Position numbers and translations under genes: made by a program. Positions 1 through 8,623 of a DNA stretch of 64,000 nt are shown one piece after another; position 1 is the stretch's first letter; each line of letters starts with the position of its first letter. The stretch is from the NCBI GenBank assembly GCA_903910385.1, contig CAIVZM010000007.1, positions 1 through 64,000 of the forward strand, read 5' to 3'. The DNA is from an uncultured Armatimonadota bacterium (GTDB lineage Bacteria > Armatimonadota > Armatimonadia > Armatimonadales > Armatimonadaceae). Below the pieces are notes generated by a model, which made no database searches, was not told where the DNA came from, and worked only from the letters and a program-made list of their open reading frames with translations.

Positions 1-62
1 CCGCCCCTACGTTCCGCATATCGGCCAGCGGTATCTGCGTAGGAGCGGGGCTTGCCTCCGCC
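1..62. repeat. Inverted repeat at the left edge
   Basis: CCGCCCCTACG at 1-11 is answered by CGTAGGAGCGG at 38-48, a 10 of 11 match in inverted orientation. The second arm continues into GGGGCTTGCCTCCGCCC. The element is cut by the window edge. It looks like one copy of a dispersed GC-rich intergenic palindrome. No coding sequence is visible before folB. Confidence 0.4.
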
Positions 63-94
63 CTTAAATTGCACCTCCACGCTTAAATTGCACC
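63..94. repeat. 13-bp direct repeat upstream of folB
   Basis: CTTAAATTGCACC occurs at 63-75 and again at 82-94, separated by 6 bases, about 70 bases upstream of the folB start. It could be a double operator or a simple slip duplication; nothing in the sequence decides this. Confidence 0.45.
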
Positions 95-162
95 ATGACC
101 ATCACATAAAGCCCTAACCTCCTTCCGCCCGTTAAACGCTCCCCTACGGTACAATCAAGGAT

Positions 163-531
163 ATGGGACGCGTTGTAATAGAGGGAATGGCTTTTCGAGG
201 GCGACATGGCGTCCACGATATGGAGGAGTCGCTGGGGGCGCGGTTTGTGGTGGACTGCGAACTTACCTTCGATTTCGCCGGGATTCCCGACCAGATATCC
301 GCGACAGTCAATTACGCCGAGATATATGAAATCGTCCGGCAGGAAGCGGAAGGCGCTCGTCGTCACCTGATCGAGCGTCTCGCCAACGATATCGCCGCTC
401 GATTGCTACGAGAACATCCCCGGTTGGAAAGCGTGATGGTCCGCGTCCATAAACCTCATGCGCCTATACCGGGCATCTTCTCCGATGTGTATGCGGAAAC
501 CACACAGGAACGCGACGGTAAGACTCGTTGA
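163..531 (+). CDS. folB: Dihydroneopterin aldolase FolB
   Basis: This cytosolic folate-pathway enzyme cleaves 7,8-dihydroneopterin to 6-hydroxymethyl-7,8-dihydropterin and glycolaldehyde. Its 122 residues are normal for the family. The N-terminal GRHGVHDMEESLG segment (13-25) carries the conserved glutamate. The VRVHKPHAP segment (93-101) carries the catalytic lysine, K97. The ATG at 163 keeps the first beta strand. No clear Shine-Dalgarno is present. A TACAAT at 150-155 would place the transcript start within a base or two of the ATG, so a leaderless message is conceivable, but no -35 is visible. The stop overlaps the folK start by 4 bases, so the two are translationally coupled. Confidence 0.93.
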   Translation: MGRVVIEGMAFRGRHGVHDMEESLGARFVVDCELTFDFAGIPDQISATVNYAEIYEIVRQEAEGARRHLIERLANDIAARLLREHPRLESVMVRVHKPHAPIPGIFSDVYAETTQERDGKTR

Positions 532-980
532 ACGCAGAAACCGCCTACATCGCGTTGGGAGCGAACCTGGGCGAGCCAGAACAGGCGATCCGGGACGCTA
601 TCGAGCGCATCCGCACCCTCGGCGAAGTCATGGCTGTTTCCTCTATTCACATCACCGCTCCCGTCGGCGGCCCGCCCGATCAACCCGACTACCGAAACGC
701 CGTCCTTGCCCTCCGCACGACAATCCCCCCGGAGGAACTACTTGGCCGCCTGCTGGATATCGAACGCGAAATGGGTCGCGTCCGCCGCGAACGGTGGGGA
801 CCTCGCATCATCGATCTCGACCTTCTCACCTACGGCGACCGGGTGATAGACACCCCCACTCTCACCCTCCCCCACCCCCGCATGAACGAACGCCCCTTCG
901 TCCTCGAACCGCTTGCGGAAATCCGCAACAAGTCAGAAATCATAACTATCGAAGTTGAATTGCCGGGTATCGGAAACTAA
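528..980 (+). CDS. folK: 6-hydroxymethyl-7,8-dihydropterin pyrophosphokinase FolK
   Basis: FolK transfers pyrophosphate from ATP to 6-hydroxymethyl-7,8-dihydropterin, the product of the preceding gene. The 150-residue protein has the family layout: YIALGANLGEPEQAIRDA near the N-terminus, then the signature WGPRIIDLDLLTYG, then LPHPRMNERPFVLEPLAEI. The start is TTG, sharing bases with the folB stop (TTGA overlap); no ATG or GTG lies before the first beta strand. folP and folC are not nearby, so this is only part of the pathway. FolE2 and PTPS enzymes acting upstream in pterin synthesis lie about 58 kb away in the same window. Confidence 0.93.
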   Translation: MNAETAYIALGANLGEPEQAIRDAIERIRTLGEVMAVSSIHITAPVGGPPDQPDYRNAVLALRTTIPPEELLGRLLDIEREMGRVRRERWGPRIIDLDLLTYGDRVIDTPTLTLPHPRMNERPFVLEPLAEIRNKSEIITIEVELPGIGN

Positions 981-1180
981 TGAAAACACCGTTTGAATTG
1001 TATTGCGCTGTCCGGTTGATCACTGACCGCTTTTGTCCTGACTATTCTGTCTGCCAGGCGTCCTGACCTCACGGGCGAACGTCCTCATCTCCCTGTCGGA
1101 TGCGCTAATCTCGCCCCTTGCCTCTCTTACGTCACTGTTGAGGCAAATGATTCCCCGGTTGGACAAACGGTTTTTATGTT

Positions 1181-2803
1181 TTAACGAGTGCTAACTTCCA
1201 AACGATGCAAATCATCAAGTAAAGGAGACATTCCAGAATTAATACGAGGAGTATCGCTGGGTGCATAACCAGCATTTACGTAAAGGAGCAATGCTCTCTT
1301 GGTTTTCGGATTCAATGACACAAGGCAATATTCGCCGCGACCAGTTGAGCCGGAATGATGTAACCAACCACCAGTGTCAACTGCCCATCCTGCATAAGTG
1401 GTATGTGACGGCGATTGTTCGCTAATGATTCTTTGATATATCGTCTCAGGTAATTGCGCCGAGTTATTCATTGTGCAAATAGCGAAAGCGCATAAATCGG
1501 GCAGGATCAATCTCAAAGAACCTTGAGGAGCAAATCGCCAACTGTCAGGTCTGACCGCTGTATTTGGCGTTGCGGTTTTGCCATTGATGTAATGCGGAAA
1601 GACATCATCTACGATGGGCTGTATTGAATAATCTAACATTTGCGGGTTTGTAAGTCCTATATTTTTTCCCAACTTACCATAGAGCCAAGACTCATACGAT
1701 GTCTTGCTGAGACGCTCAACCATCGCGGCGGCAATTACAGCACCGACATTGCTGTATTCATAAACGCTACCGGGTTCACGAAGTTGGGGTAACGGAAGTG
1801 TGCGTTGCAATTGACCGTACCTCCATGCAACACCCCCTGACTTGTCCGTTCCGTAGGCGGGGCCACCAGTCAATCCGGTTGTATGCGTTATCAATTCCCG
1901 GAGCGTCGCTCTCAAAAGCGGGCTTTGCGGGTACTGCTTTGCCAGTTCAGGGAATATTTCACCCACTGTGGTTTCATACTTGATGGTTCCGTCAGCAACG
2001 AAGAAAGCGATGAGTGAACCTGTTACCACCTTCGACACAGAGCCAATATTTAGGTGGTCGCTGACCCTTGCGGGCATATTCGCGCCGACTTTGCGCGTTC
2101 CCGATGCGACGCAGGCTTGGACTCGCCCGTCCTTGATAAAGGCGCACCAGACGCCCGGTAAGCCGAAGTCACGTCGCCACCGCTCCGCCATCTCCGTTAC
2201 CATGCCCTGATACGACAGGTTGTTGAAGTCAATCGGGGGAAACGCAGGGTTCTGGTCGGTGAACCGTATGTCGTCCACCATGATGTATCCTCGGTCGGCG
2301 GAGGCGGTGGCGTCTACGATTTCTATGTGCGCCTTCTTGCCCACAAACTCCGATACGTCAAACGAGGACTCTGAAAGGGTTACGGTTCCGTTCCCGGTGG
2401 CGGTGCGAACGATCTTATTGTCCACGATCAGGTTCAGACACGCCTGATTCGGATGGTTGCCGCCGCCGATTTTGAAGGTAAGAAAGGGTTTCTCGATAGT
2501 GAACTCTTTGGAGATTGCCTTGCCGATGGCGGCGTTGCCTTTCTTGGGATGCAGGGAGCAGAGGAAGCTACGTCCGGTGTAGCCGCGTATCTTGCCGGTG
2601 AAAGTAGCATCGGTGGCGGGAGCGGTTCCAAAGGCGTCTCCTTCGATGGTCCAACCGTCGTAGTTGCCGGATTCAAAGTCGGCGAAGACTTCGGTTGTCG
2701 GGGCGGCGTTGGTCTTTGGCGTGTCCTGCACGAAGGCTTTTCCTGTCGTCAGGGCGGCGGGGAGAAGCAGGGCGGATTGCAAGAAGTCGCGGCGCGTGGG
2801 CAC
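1181..2803 (-). CDS. Tat-exported serine hydrolase (class C beta-lactamase-like fold)
   Basis: A penicillin-binding-protein/class C beta-lactamase-type serine hydrolase or esterase of 540 residues. I chose the GTG at 2803 because AAAGGAA lies 9 bases before it and because it puts the twin-arginine signal TRRDFLQ directly at the N-terminus. A longer TTG start at 2845 is possible. Residues about 40-185 form a beta-sandwich resembling the domain attached to GH32 levanases (ADFESGNYDGW, FKIGGGNHPNQACLNLIVD). The catalytic domain follows, with S-V-S-K at 255-258, Y-S-N at 350-352 and a late H-S-G. Substrate cannot be told; the sandwich may bind carbohydrate. The gene stands alone. Confidence 0.82.
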   Translation of the reverse strand: MPTRRDFLQSALLLPAALTTGKAFVQDTPKTNAAPTTEVFADFESGNYDGWTIEGDAFGTAPATDATFTGKIRGYTGRSFLCSLHPKKGNAAIGKAISKEFTIEKPFLTFKIGGGNHPNQACLNLIVDNKIVRTATGNGTVTLSESSFDVSEFVGKKAHIEIVDATASADRGYIMVDDIRFTDQNPAFPPIDFNNLSYQGMVTEMAERWRRDFGLPGVWCAFIKDGRVQACVASGTRKVGANMPARVSDHLNIGSVSKVVTGSLIAFFVADGTIKYETTVGEIFPELAKQYPQSPLLRATLRELITHTTGLTGGPAYGTDKSGGVAWRYGQLQRTLPLPQLREPGSVYEYSNVGAVIAAAMVERLSKTSYESWLYGKLGKNIGLTNPQMLDYSIQPIVDDVFPHYINGKTATPNTAVRPDSWRFAPQGSLRLILPDLCAFAICTMNNSAQLPETIYQRIISEQSPSHTTYAGWAVDTGGWLHHSGSTGRGEYCLVSLNPKTKRALLLYVNAGYAPSDTPRINSGMSPLLDDLHRLEVSTR

Positions 2804-2883
2804 TGTGATGTGTTCCTTTGATTCCTTAACATGATTATAACTCAATATTCACCGAAAAGGCGATAAAGGGTTTCGAGAAGGTT

Positions 2884-3309
2884 TCAGTTCGGGGAATCAA
2901 TCATCAAAGCCCGAAATCCGGCTTGCTCGAAGTGATGGTCGGAGGTAACGGCTTCCCTTAAGCCTTCGTCCTCCATAACGAGGAAGGAAATACAATCGGT
3001 GAGGCTCCACGCCTTATCCGCCCGCGCATTATAGAGTTCCAGACCGCGACGCAGAAGCGCAGAATCTACAGGGACAATGCGGATATTCGGTTCCTCATAA
3101 GCGGCGCGGATAAACTCCGCAATTCCCTGCCGATTAATGCGACTGAGAGCGTTGGCGGATTCAATCAAGACAGCCTCGGTAATCCAGACTTCGTGCGCAG
3201 AGGCGATTTCGGGAAAGAGGCGCAGGGCGCTGTCGTGGTAGGCGTCGCGGTGACTGAGGAGAGCCTGAATGTAGGCGGTATCAAGGAGAAGACTACGTTT
3301 GCGTCTCAC
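2884..3309 (-). CDS. PIN-domain toxin (VapC-like ribonuclease)
   Basis: A PIN-domain protein of 141 residues, the size of VapC toxins, which are Mg-dependent RNases. The acidic residues expected for metal binding are D10 (SLLLDTAYI), E45 or E50, D105 (WSLTDCISF) and D124 (TSDHHFEQAGF). The order is typical of the family. The GTG start at 3309 overlaps the stop of the preceding small gene by 4 bases, the arrangement of an antitoxin-toxin pair. The RNA target cannot be told from sequence. A housekeeping PIN nuclease is possible but less likely given the coupled partner. Confidence 0.85.
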   Translation of the reverse strand: MRRKRSLLLDTAYIQALLSHRDAYHDSALRLFPEIASAHEVWITEAVLIESANALSRINRQGIAEFIRAAYEEPNIRIVPVDSALLRRGLELYNARADKAWSLTDCISFLVMEDEGLREAVTSDHHFEQAGFRALMIDSPN

Positions 3310-3569
3310 GCCCCTTCTCTTTCTTCACAGTCATCACTTCTGTCAGCGCCGCCTCGCTTTGGCGTTCCGTAAAGGTAATGATCATGTTCCTCTGACCAGT
3401 CCTGCGGCATTTCCACCGTTCCAGCAAGGCGGCGCAAAATATCCCACGCGCTCTCACGTTGCGTGGCTTTCTCATCCCATTCCGCTGTCAGACGCGCCCC
3501 GACGGGCAAACTGACGGGCGCAACGGGTTGAAAGGTCGCGCCATCATACACCAGATCAATCTTCGTCAT
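3306..3569 (-). CDS. Antitoxin-like protein (DUF104 / AF2212 type)
   Basis: An 87-residue protein whose N-terminus (TKIDLVYDGATFQPVAPVSL, then PVGARL) matches the pattern of DUF104/AF2212-type antitoxins: a short beta hairpin of the form xxAxYxxGxxxPxxPxxLPEGxxV. The rest is charged and has no clear domain, and probably wraps the toxin. It precedes and overlaps the PIN-domain gene by 4 bases, so translation would be coupled and the antitoxin made first. Family membership is recall from the pattern, not a search. The ATG at 3569 is the only sensible start. Confidence 0.72.
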   Translation of the reverse strand: MTKIDLVYDGATFQPVAPVSLPVGARLTAEWDEKATQRESAWDILRRLAGTVEMPQDWSEEHDHYLYGTPKRGGADRSDDCEEREGA

Positions 3570-3586
3570 ACGGACATTATACAGTC

Positions 3587-4648
3587 TCAGTTATCCGTAT
3601 GTCCTGTGAATTTTCGCCATAATTCGGAGGCGATGTGGTCGGCGTTCGCTTTGACGCCCATGGCGGTAAAGTAGTCGCAGATGCGGGTGATGTCACGATA
3701 AAAGAGGTCTTCGGCGTCGGGGTTGCCTTCGCGGGAGATGACCTGCGGGAAGTCGATCAGGGTGATTTTACCGTTGTGGTAGAGGATATTGTAAGCGGAA
3801 AGGTCGCCGTGTATCCAGCCGAGAGATAGCAATAAGGCGATATTTCGCTTGACTTCGAGGAAAAGTAGTTGGGCTTCGTCCTGATTCAGCGAGGTTTCAA
3901 TCAGGGTTGGCGCGGCGCGGTTTTCGTCGCCGATATATTCCATCAGAAGCGCATTTTCCGAGGCGGCGATTGGGCGAGGGACGGCGGCGCCCGCCTGATG
4001 CAATGCCTGAAGCGTCGTAAATTCATACATCAGCCAGGACGTATGCTGTACCTGTTTTCCGAAAGCGGTCTTCTTGCCCAACGCTTTCATCAGACGGGTA
4101 TCCGAGTTCTTGACCGCTTTACCTTCCGCAGTGAGGACGGTTCGGCCTGCCCGGTACTGGGCATCGTTACGGAGATTTCGGACGATACGCGGGCGATAGA
4201 CTTTGGCGGCGATAAATTCTGATTGGACAACTTCCTGTATGTTCTGAGAGGCGCGACAACAATAGACACTGGCTTCCTTGCCGCCTTTGACCGATGCCAG
4301 CACATCCGTGATCATGCCCTGATCATAGAAGTCGCGCAGGGACGAAAGGAGCCACACTTTTTCGTGACGGGTCGGTTTATAGGTAGCGATGAGATCACTC
4401 AGACCATCGCTGTCGGCGAGCAGGCGTTCGAGAACTTTCTCAGAGCCGGTATCGTGACGGCGGCCCTTATGGCGCACCTGCAGTCGGAATTGTCGCTCTT
4501 CCTGTAACTCCGCTTCGACGATATCGTCGGGCAGATCTTCCCAGTCTTCTTCCGGGGTTGTGGCGTCGTCGCCAGTTTCATTCGTGGCTACAGAGAGAAC
4601 GGACAGTGTATCGAGCAATGATGTCGCTTCCTTTCGGTCAATCCCCAT
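3587..4648 (-). CDS. RIO-family atypical serine/threonine kinase
   Basis: A RIO1-like protein kinase or ATPase of 353 residues from the chosen start. Visible motifs are the flexible ATP loop VKGGKEASVYCC, the catalytic loop HGDLSAYN and the metal-binding loop LIDFPQ, followed by the RIO-type DITRICDYF. RIO proteins act in ribosome maturation in archaea and eukaryotes; bacterial members are poorly characterised. The ATG at 4648 has GAGGAA 9 bases before it. The frame stays open to a TTG at 4732 that has no ribosome site and would overlap the upstream propeller gene. Between them lies AGGAAATCTCATT, which would suit an unusual ATT start. I rate the ATG most likely. Confidence 0.85.
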   Translation of the reverse strand: MGIDRKEATSLLDTLSVLSVATNETGDDATTPEEDWEDLPDDIVEAELQEERQFRLQVRHKGRRHDTGSEKVLERLLADSDGLSDLIATYKPTRHEKVWLLSSLRDFYDQGMITDVLASVKGGKEASVYCCRASQNIQEVVQSEFIAAKVYRPRIVRNLRNDAQYRAGRTVLTAEGKAVKNSDTRLMKALGKKTAFGKQVQHTSWLMYEFTTLQALHQAGAAVPRPIAASENALLMEYIGDENRAAPTLIETSLNQDEAQLLFLEVKRNIALLLSLGWIHGDLSAYNILYHNGKITLIDFPQVISREGNPDAEDLFYRDITRICDYFTAMGVKANADHIASELWRKFTGHTDN

Positions 4649-4712
4649 TGGGATCAATTCCTCTATCGCCGGAACGAAGCGTTTTGCTTGATTTTTCGAA
4701 ATGAGATTTCCT

Positions 4713-5978
4713 TTACTGCGGACGCCAATCAAAACCGTCGATACAAACCTGACCGGAGACGATAGGCGTCAGAGCATTCGGGCGTGCGGTCGGCGCTACC
4801 AGTAAGGAGATTGTCGGTTCCGTCATCGCCTGACCGTTAGTCTTTTTGCCGATTTCCGTCCAGTCCACGTTCGATGTACTGGCATAGTACTTGCCATCCG
4901 GAGCGAAGGTAACATACCGGGCCGAAGACCAGAAAGATACCGATCCTGTTCGGGAGTCGACGATCAATTGAAGACCGGGCATGGCGCGGTGCACAAACGC
5001 CCCCCATAGGAAACGGTTCTTTTCGTCAGGGAGAGCGGTTATATTTCGCAAGTCATGTAATTCCCGCCCCTGACGAAATTGCGCGGCAAGCGATGAGTAA
5101 TCACGCACTATCGACGCTTCACGCATCAGGTCGCCGGTTGCGCGATACAGACGCAGTTTGTCCGGACCGCTGGGATCATTCACCGAGCCTTTGTAGGTAA
5201 TCGAGGCGAAGATATCCTCACGCCACCATTGTGTATCTCCTCCGGGCGTCTTCCACTCGCCGATTTTCTTCCCTGTGTTGTTATATACCTGATTTTGATT
5301 TTCGCTGGCACAAAGAATCCAGTCTCCCTGACGGGCGATTAGATCACTGGTCGGTAACTCGTTTTGAATTGCGCCGGTCTTCCAGTCGATCACCGCGCTG
5401 GCATAGCTGGTGACTCCTGCTTTGGATACAGAGTCGTATCCGCCCAGAATACGATCAGAGGACGCCCACTCCGCAGAACTGATGTTGAAGCCCTCTTTGA
5501 TGCCAACGCGATGCGTTGAAGCGTTATCGGCGATCTCACCGGCATACAGGGACGATTTATAAAAAACGCCCGCAGTATAATAATTCTGAAGGATGAGGAA
5601 CCGCTTGCCATCCGGAGATATTTTAAGGTCATGTAGATAATTGCCCGGTTGCCCGGAAAACAACGTGCGAACGCTTTTCGTTTCGATGTCTAACTCACTG
5701 ACAGAATCCGGTTTCGACCCGTTTGCCCAGGAGCGCAAAAAGAGGATTCGTTTCCCGTCTGAGGTCCATTTCGGTTCAATGTCATCGGATTTTCCGTCTG
5801 TCCATCGTCGTAAACTTGTTCCATCGGGGCGAATTGTATAAAGATGGAAGTGCGTGATTTTCCCCTTGCCCGGCGCATAAAATCGAGCGGAGAAGACCAG
5901 CAGACTTTCCGCTCGTCCGGGCAACGGCAGAGCAAGAAAGAGAACAATCAGCAAAGAAAAGATGGAGACGGGATTCAT
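4713..5978 (-). CDS. Exported TolB-like beta-propeller protein
   Basis: A 421-residue protein with a Sec signal peptide (hydrophobic SIFSLLIVLFLALPLPGRA, cleavage near residue 23). After it come WD40/PD40-type repeats as in TolB, for example the EPKWTSDGKRILFLRS and DLKISPDGKRFLIL blades. It is probably periplasmic and a scaffold rather than an enzyme; no catalytic motif is visible. No tol or pal genes are adjacent, so TolB itself is unlikely. It lies just upstream of the RIO kinase on the same strand and may share its transcript, although a functional link is not obvious. Confidence 0.75.
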   Translation of the reverse strand: MNPVSIFSLLIVLFLALPLPGRAESLLVFSARFYAPGKGKITHFHLYTIRPDGTSLRRWTDGKSDDIEPKWTSDGKRILFLRSWANGSKPDSVSELDIETKSVRTLFSGQPGNYLHDLKISPDGKRFLILQNYYTAGVFYKSSLYAGEIADNASTHRVGIKEGFNISSAEWASSDRILGGYDSVSKAGVTSYASAVIDWKTGAIQNELPTSDLIARQGDWILCASENQNQVYNNTGKKIGEWKTPGGDTQWWREDIFASITYKGSVNDPSGPDKLRLYRATGDLMREASIVRDYSSLAAQFRQGRELHDLRNITALPDEKNRFLWGAFVHRAMPGLQLIVDSRTGSVSFWSSARYVTFAPDGKYYASTSNVDWTEIGKKTNGQAMTEPTISLLVAPTARPNALTPIVSGQVCIDGFDWRPQ

Positions 5979-6075
5979 ACCGATTAGAATCCCGCCCTTG
6001 ATTAAAGTTGCATTTCTAATTCACAACAAAGACATCGTCGTCGCTGTCAGTGGCAGAGGCAGTAACAGAGAGAAG

Positions 6076-8469
6076 TTAATCCCGGATGCGTAACAGGGTT
6101 GCGCCGGCGCCGCCATCTTCCGGGTCCGCCATTCGCAGGGAAGCGACCCGGGAATCATCCTTTAGATACTGCCAGATCGCCTGCCGAAGCTGACCGCTTC
6201 CCTTGCCATGGATGATACGGACGCCATCCAATCCGGCGGTCATTGCATCGTCCAGATATTTATCCAGTCGAGGCAATGCGGCATCGACACGGAGACCGAT
6301 CAACGTGATCTCCGGGGAAATATCCTGCGCTTTGGCGAGGGCAAGCGCAGCTATTCCCCCATTACCGTTCGCCTTAGCAGGTTGCAGAACGGGAGCCGGG
6401 GTTGCAACAGACTTGTCCCGGCGAAGTTGAGATAACGGGACAGTGACGCGCATCGCGCCGACCTGCACCAGCGCAGAATCGCCATCCGAATTGCCGAGTA
6501 CATCCCCCACCATACCACCCAGAGAAAGCACCCGGACTTTCTCCCCTTTTTTCAGGACAGAGGGCGCTTCCGATTCATCGATCGGGAGCGGATCGCGCTC
6601 ATAGCCGATGCCGCCGATCAGTTCGTCAGCGGTGTCTTTCATCTTTTTCCGGGCGGACTGGGTCTTTCGACCTTCTTTGCCGATGCGCCGAAGCTCACCG
6701 ATGATGTTTTCCATCTTCTCGGTGTTTCGTCGTATCAGGACTTTGGCTTCTTCCGATGCGCGTTCCTTGGCTTCTCGTCGCAGGGTTTCGAGGTCACGCA
6801 ACCGCGCTTCGTACCGGGTCTTCATTTCGGCGAGTTCGCGGGAGTATCGTTCCGCCTTGCGGCGTTCCTCATCAGCGACCCGTTTGGCTTTTTCCAGCCG
6901 TTGCATCACTTCGCCGGTTTCGACATCGGCGCGATCCAGAAAGCGTTCCGCCTCGTCCAGAACCGGATTCGGCATCCCCAATCGGCGGGCGATGTGGAAG
7001 GCGTTGGAGGAACCGGGGACGCCCTGTAAAACGCGATAGGTGGGGCGCAACGTCTCTGGATCGAATTCTACTGAGGCGTTTTCAATACCGTCCCTCATGT
7101 AAGCGTATTCTTTGAGTTCGCCGTAGTGGGTAGTCGCAATGACACGAGCATTATGCGACAGCAGGTAAGACAACACGGCTTTCGCGAGCGCGGCGCCTTC
7201 GCCGGGATCGGTTCCTGAACCTAACTCATCCATCAGCACCAGCGCCCGCATCCCGACACGCTTCAGAATGCTCACGATATTGGTCACGTGACCGGAAAAT
7301 GTGGAGAGCGATTGCGCGATACTCTGTTCATCGCCGATATCGGCGAAAATCTGATCGAAGTGCGCCAGTTCCGCGCCGTCTCCGGCGGGGATATGCATAC
7401 CTGCCTGCGCCATCAGAGTCAGCAGACCGACTGTCTTCAAACTGACCGTCTTGCCTCCAGTGTTCGGTCCGGTCAGCAGGAGGATTTTGTAGGGATCGCC
7501 AAAGGACAATGAAATCGGGACGACAATATTAGGATCGATCAGCGGATGACGAGCGTCCCGTAGTTTGACGATTCCCTTTGTATTGAATACCGGGGAGACG
7601 GCGTTCATATCTTCCGCCAGTTTCGCCTTGGCGCTGGCAAGATCCATTCCCGCCACTATTTCAACCGAGGAATGGATGCGTGAACCCAATCGGGCGACGG
7701 AGGCGGTGAGTTTGGTGAGAATACGTTCAATCTCGCGGCGTTCCTGAAGTTCCGTTTCGCGGATTTCATTGTTGATTTCCACGACCGCCATCGGTTCGAT
7801 AAAGACGGTCGCCCCGGATGCCGACTGGTCATGGACGATTCCCGGAATCTTGCCTTTCCATTCCGCACGGACCGCCAGGCAACGACGGTCATCCCGTTGC
7901 ACGATGACAGCGTCCATCAGCATCGGGCGGATGGTAGCGGAGGAAAGAAACTGGTTTAAACGTTCATTGATGCGGTTGCTCAGAACTTTCAGTCGGGAAC
8001 GCAGTGAAGCGAGTTGCGGCGATGCGGAATCCATGACTTCGCCGCCACGTCCGATGACCATCCCAATTTCACCCAGCAGTTGCGGAAACTCTTCGATTCC
8101 CTTCGCCCTGTCCGCCAGTAAGGGGCACTTTTCGGCATGGCGTAAAAGATATCCCTTAACCTTACCCGCACCCTGAAGCGTCGACGTGAGGTCATGAAAT
8201 TCATAGGGCGTCAACGCCTGCCCGACTTCGGCGCGTACCAGTAACGGGCGTACATCATGGATTCCCCCGAGAGGAAACGGGCCGTGTTCGTCCACCATTC
8301 GACGGGCTTCCGATGTCTCCTGTTGCCGCTCCCGGACAAAAGCGACCAGTGGCGTCGGCTGTAATTCCTTCGCTCGATCCACCCCCAGCGAACAGGCAGC
8401 CCTTTCCGCCAGCATTGCGGTGATTTTTTCGTACTCCAACACCCGGAGCGTATGCGCATCAAAGTCCAT
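6076..8469 (-). CDS. mutS2: MutS2 ATPase/endonuclease
   Basis: MutS2 is a MutS-family ABC-type ATPase with a C-terminal Smr nuclease domain, known from other bacteria to act in recombination control or in splitting collided ribosomes. The 797 residues fit the usual 770-800. The core carries the Walker A motif LLTGPNTGGKT (near residue 335) and Walker B LVLMDELGSGTDPGEGAAL. A long charged coiled coil follows (about 515-610), then a small KOW-like segment, then the Smr domain with LRVDAAL and HGKGSGQLR near the C-terminus. It lacks the mismatch-binding domain of MutS1. The ATG at 8469 has only a weak ribosome site. It is divergent from the deiminase gene. Confidence 0.95.
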   Translation of the reverse strand: MDFDAHTLRVLEYEKITAMLAERAACSLGVDRAKELQPTPLVAFVRERQQETSEARRMVDEHGPFPLGGIHDVRPLLVRAEVGQALTPYEFHDLTSTLQGAGKVKGYLLRHAEKCPLLADRAKGIEEFPQLLGEIGMVIGRGGEVMDSASPQLASLRSRLKVLSNRINERLNQFLSSATIRPMLMDAVIVQRDDRRCLAVRAEWKGKIPGIVHDQSASGATVFIEPMAVVEINNEIRETELQERREIERILTKLTASVARLGSRIHSSVEIVAGMDLASAKAKLAEDMNAVSPVFNTKGIVKLRDARHPLIDPNIVVPISLSFGDPYKILLLTGPNTGGKTVSLKTVGLLTLMAQAGMHIPAGDGAELAHFDQIFADIGDEQSIAQSLSTFSGHVTNIVSILKRVGMRALVLMDELGSGTDPGEGAALAKAVLSYLLSHNARVIATTHYGELKEYAYMRDGIENASVEFDPETLRPTYRVLQGVPGSSNAFHIARRLGMPNPVLDEAERFLDRADVETGEVMQRLEKAKRVADEERRKAERYSRELAEMKTRYEARLRDLETLRREAKERASEEAKVLIRRNTEKMENIIGELRRIGKEGRKTQSARKKMKDTADELIGGIGYERDPLPIDESEAPSVLKKGEKVRVLSLGGMVGDVLGNSDGDSALVQVGAMRVTVPLSQLRRDKSVATPAPVLQPAKANGNGGIAALALAKAQDISPEITLIGLRVDAALPRLDKYLDDAMTAGLDGVRIIHGKGSGQLRQAIWQYLKDDSRVASLRMADPEDGGAGATLLRIRD

Positions 8470-8588
8470 AGCGATATTACCTACCCATTATCGCCGCAAT
8501 CCGTTCCTCCGTAAAGGGGATGACAAAATTCTTTCCGCACAGAGGAACGCGACGTGGATGGTTTTTTCGCTACTGACGCATGTATGAG

Positions 8589-8617
8589 TTATCGAATTCT
8601 CCTATTATGGGTATAAT
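8589..8617 (+). promoter_or_regulatory. Likely promoter of the deiminase gene, implying a leaderless mRNA
   Basis: TATAAT at 8612-8617 is a perfect -10 box. A weak -35, TTATCG (3 of 6), lies 17 bases upstream at 8589-8594. With usual spacing, transcription would start at about 8624, which is exactly the A of the gene's ATG. There is no Shine-Dalgarno before that ATG, which agrees with a leaderless message. Confidence 0.55.
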
Positions 8618-8623
8618 GCGCCT

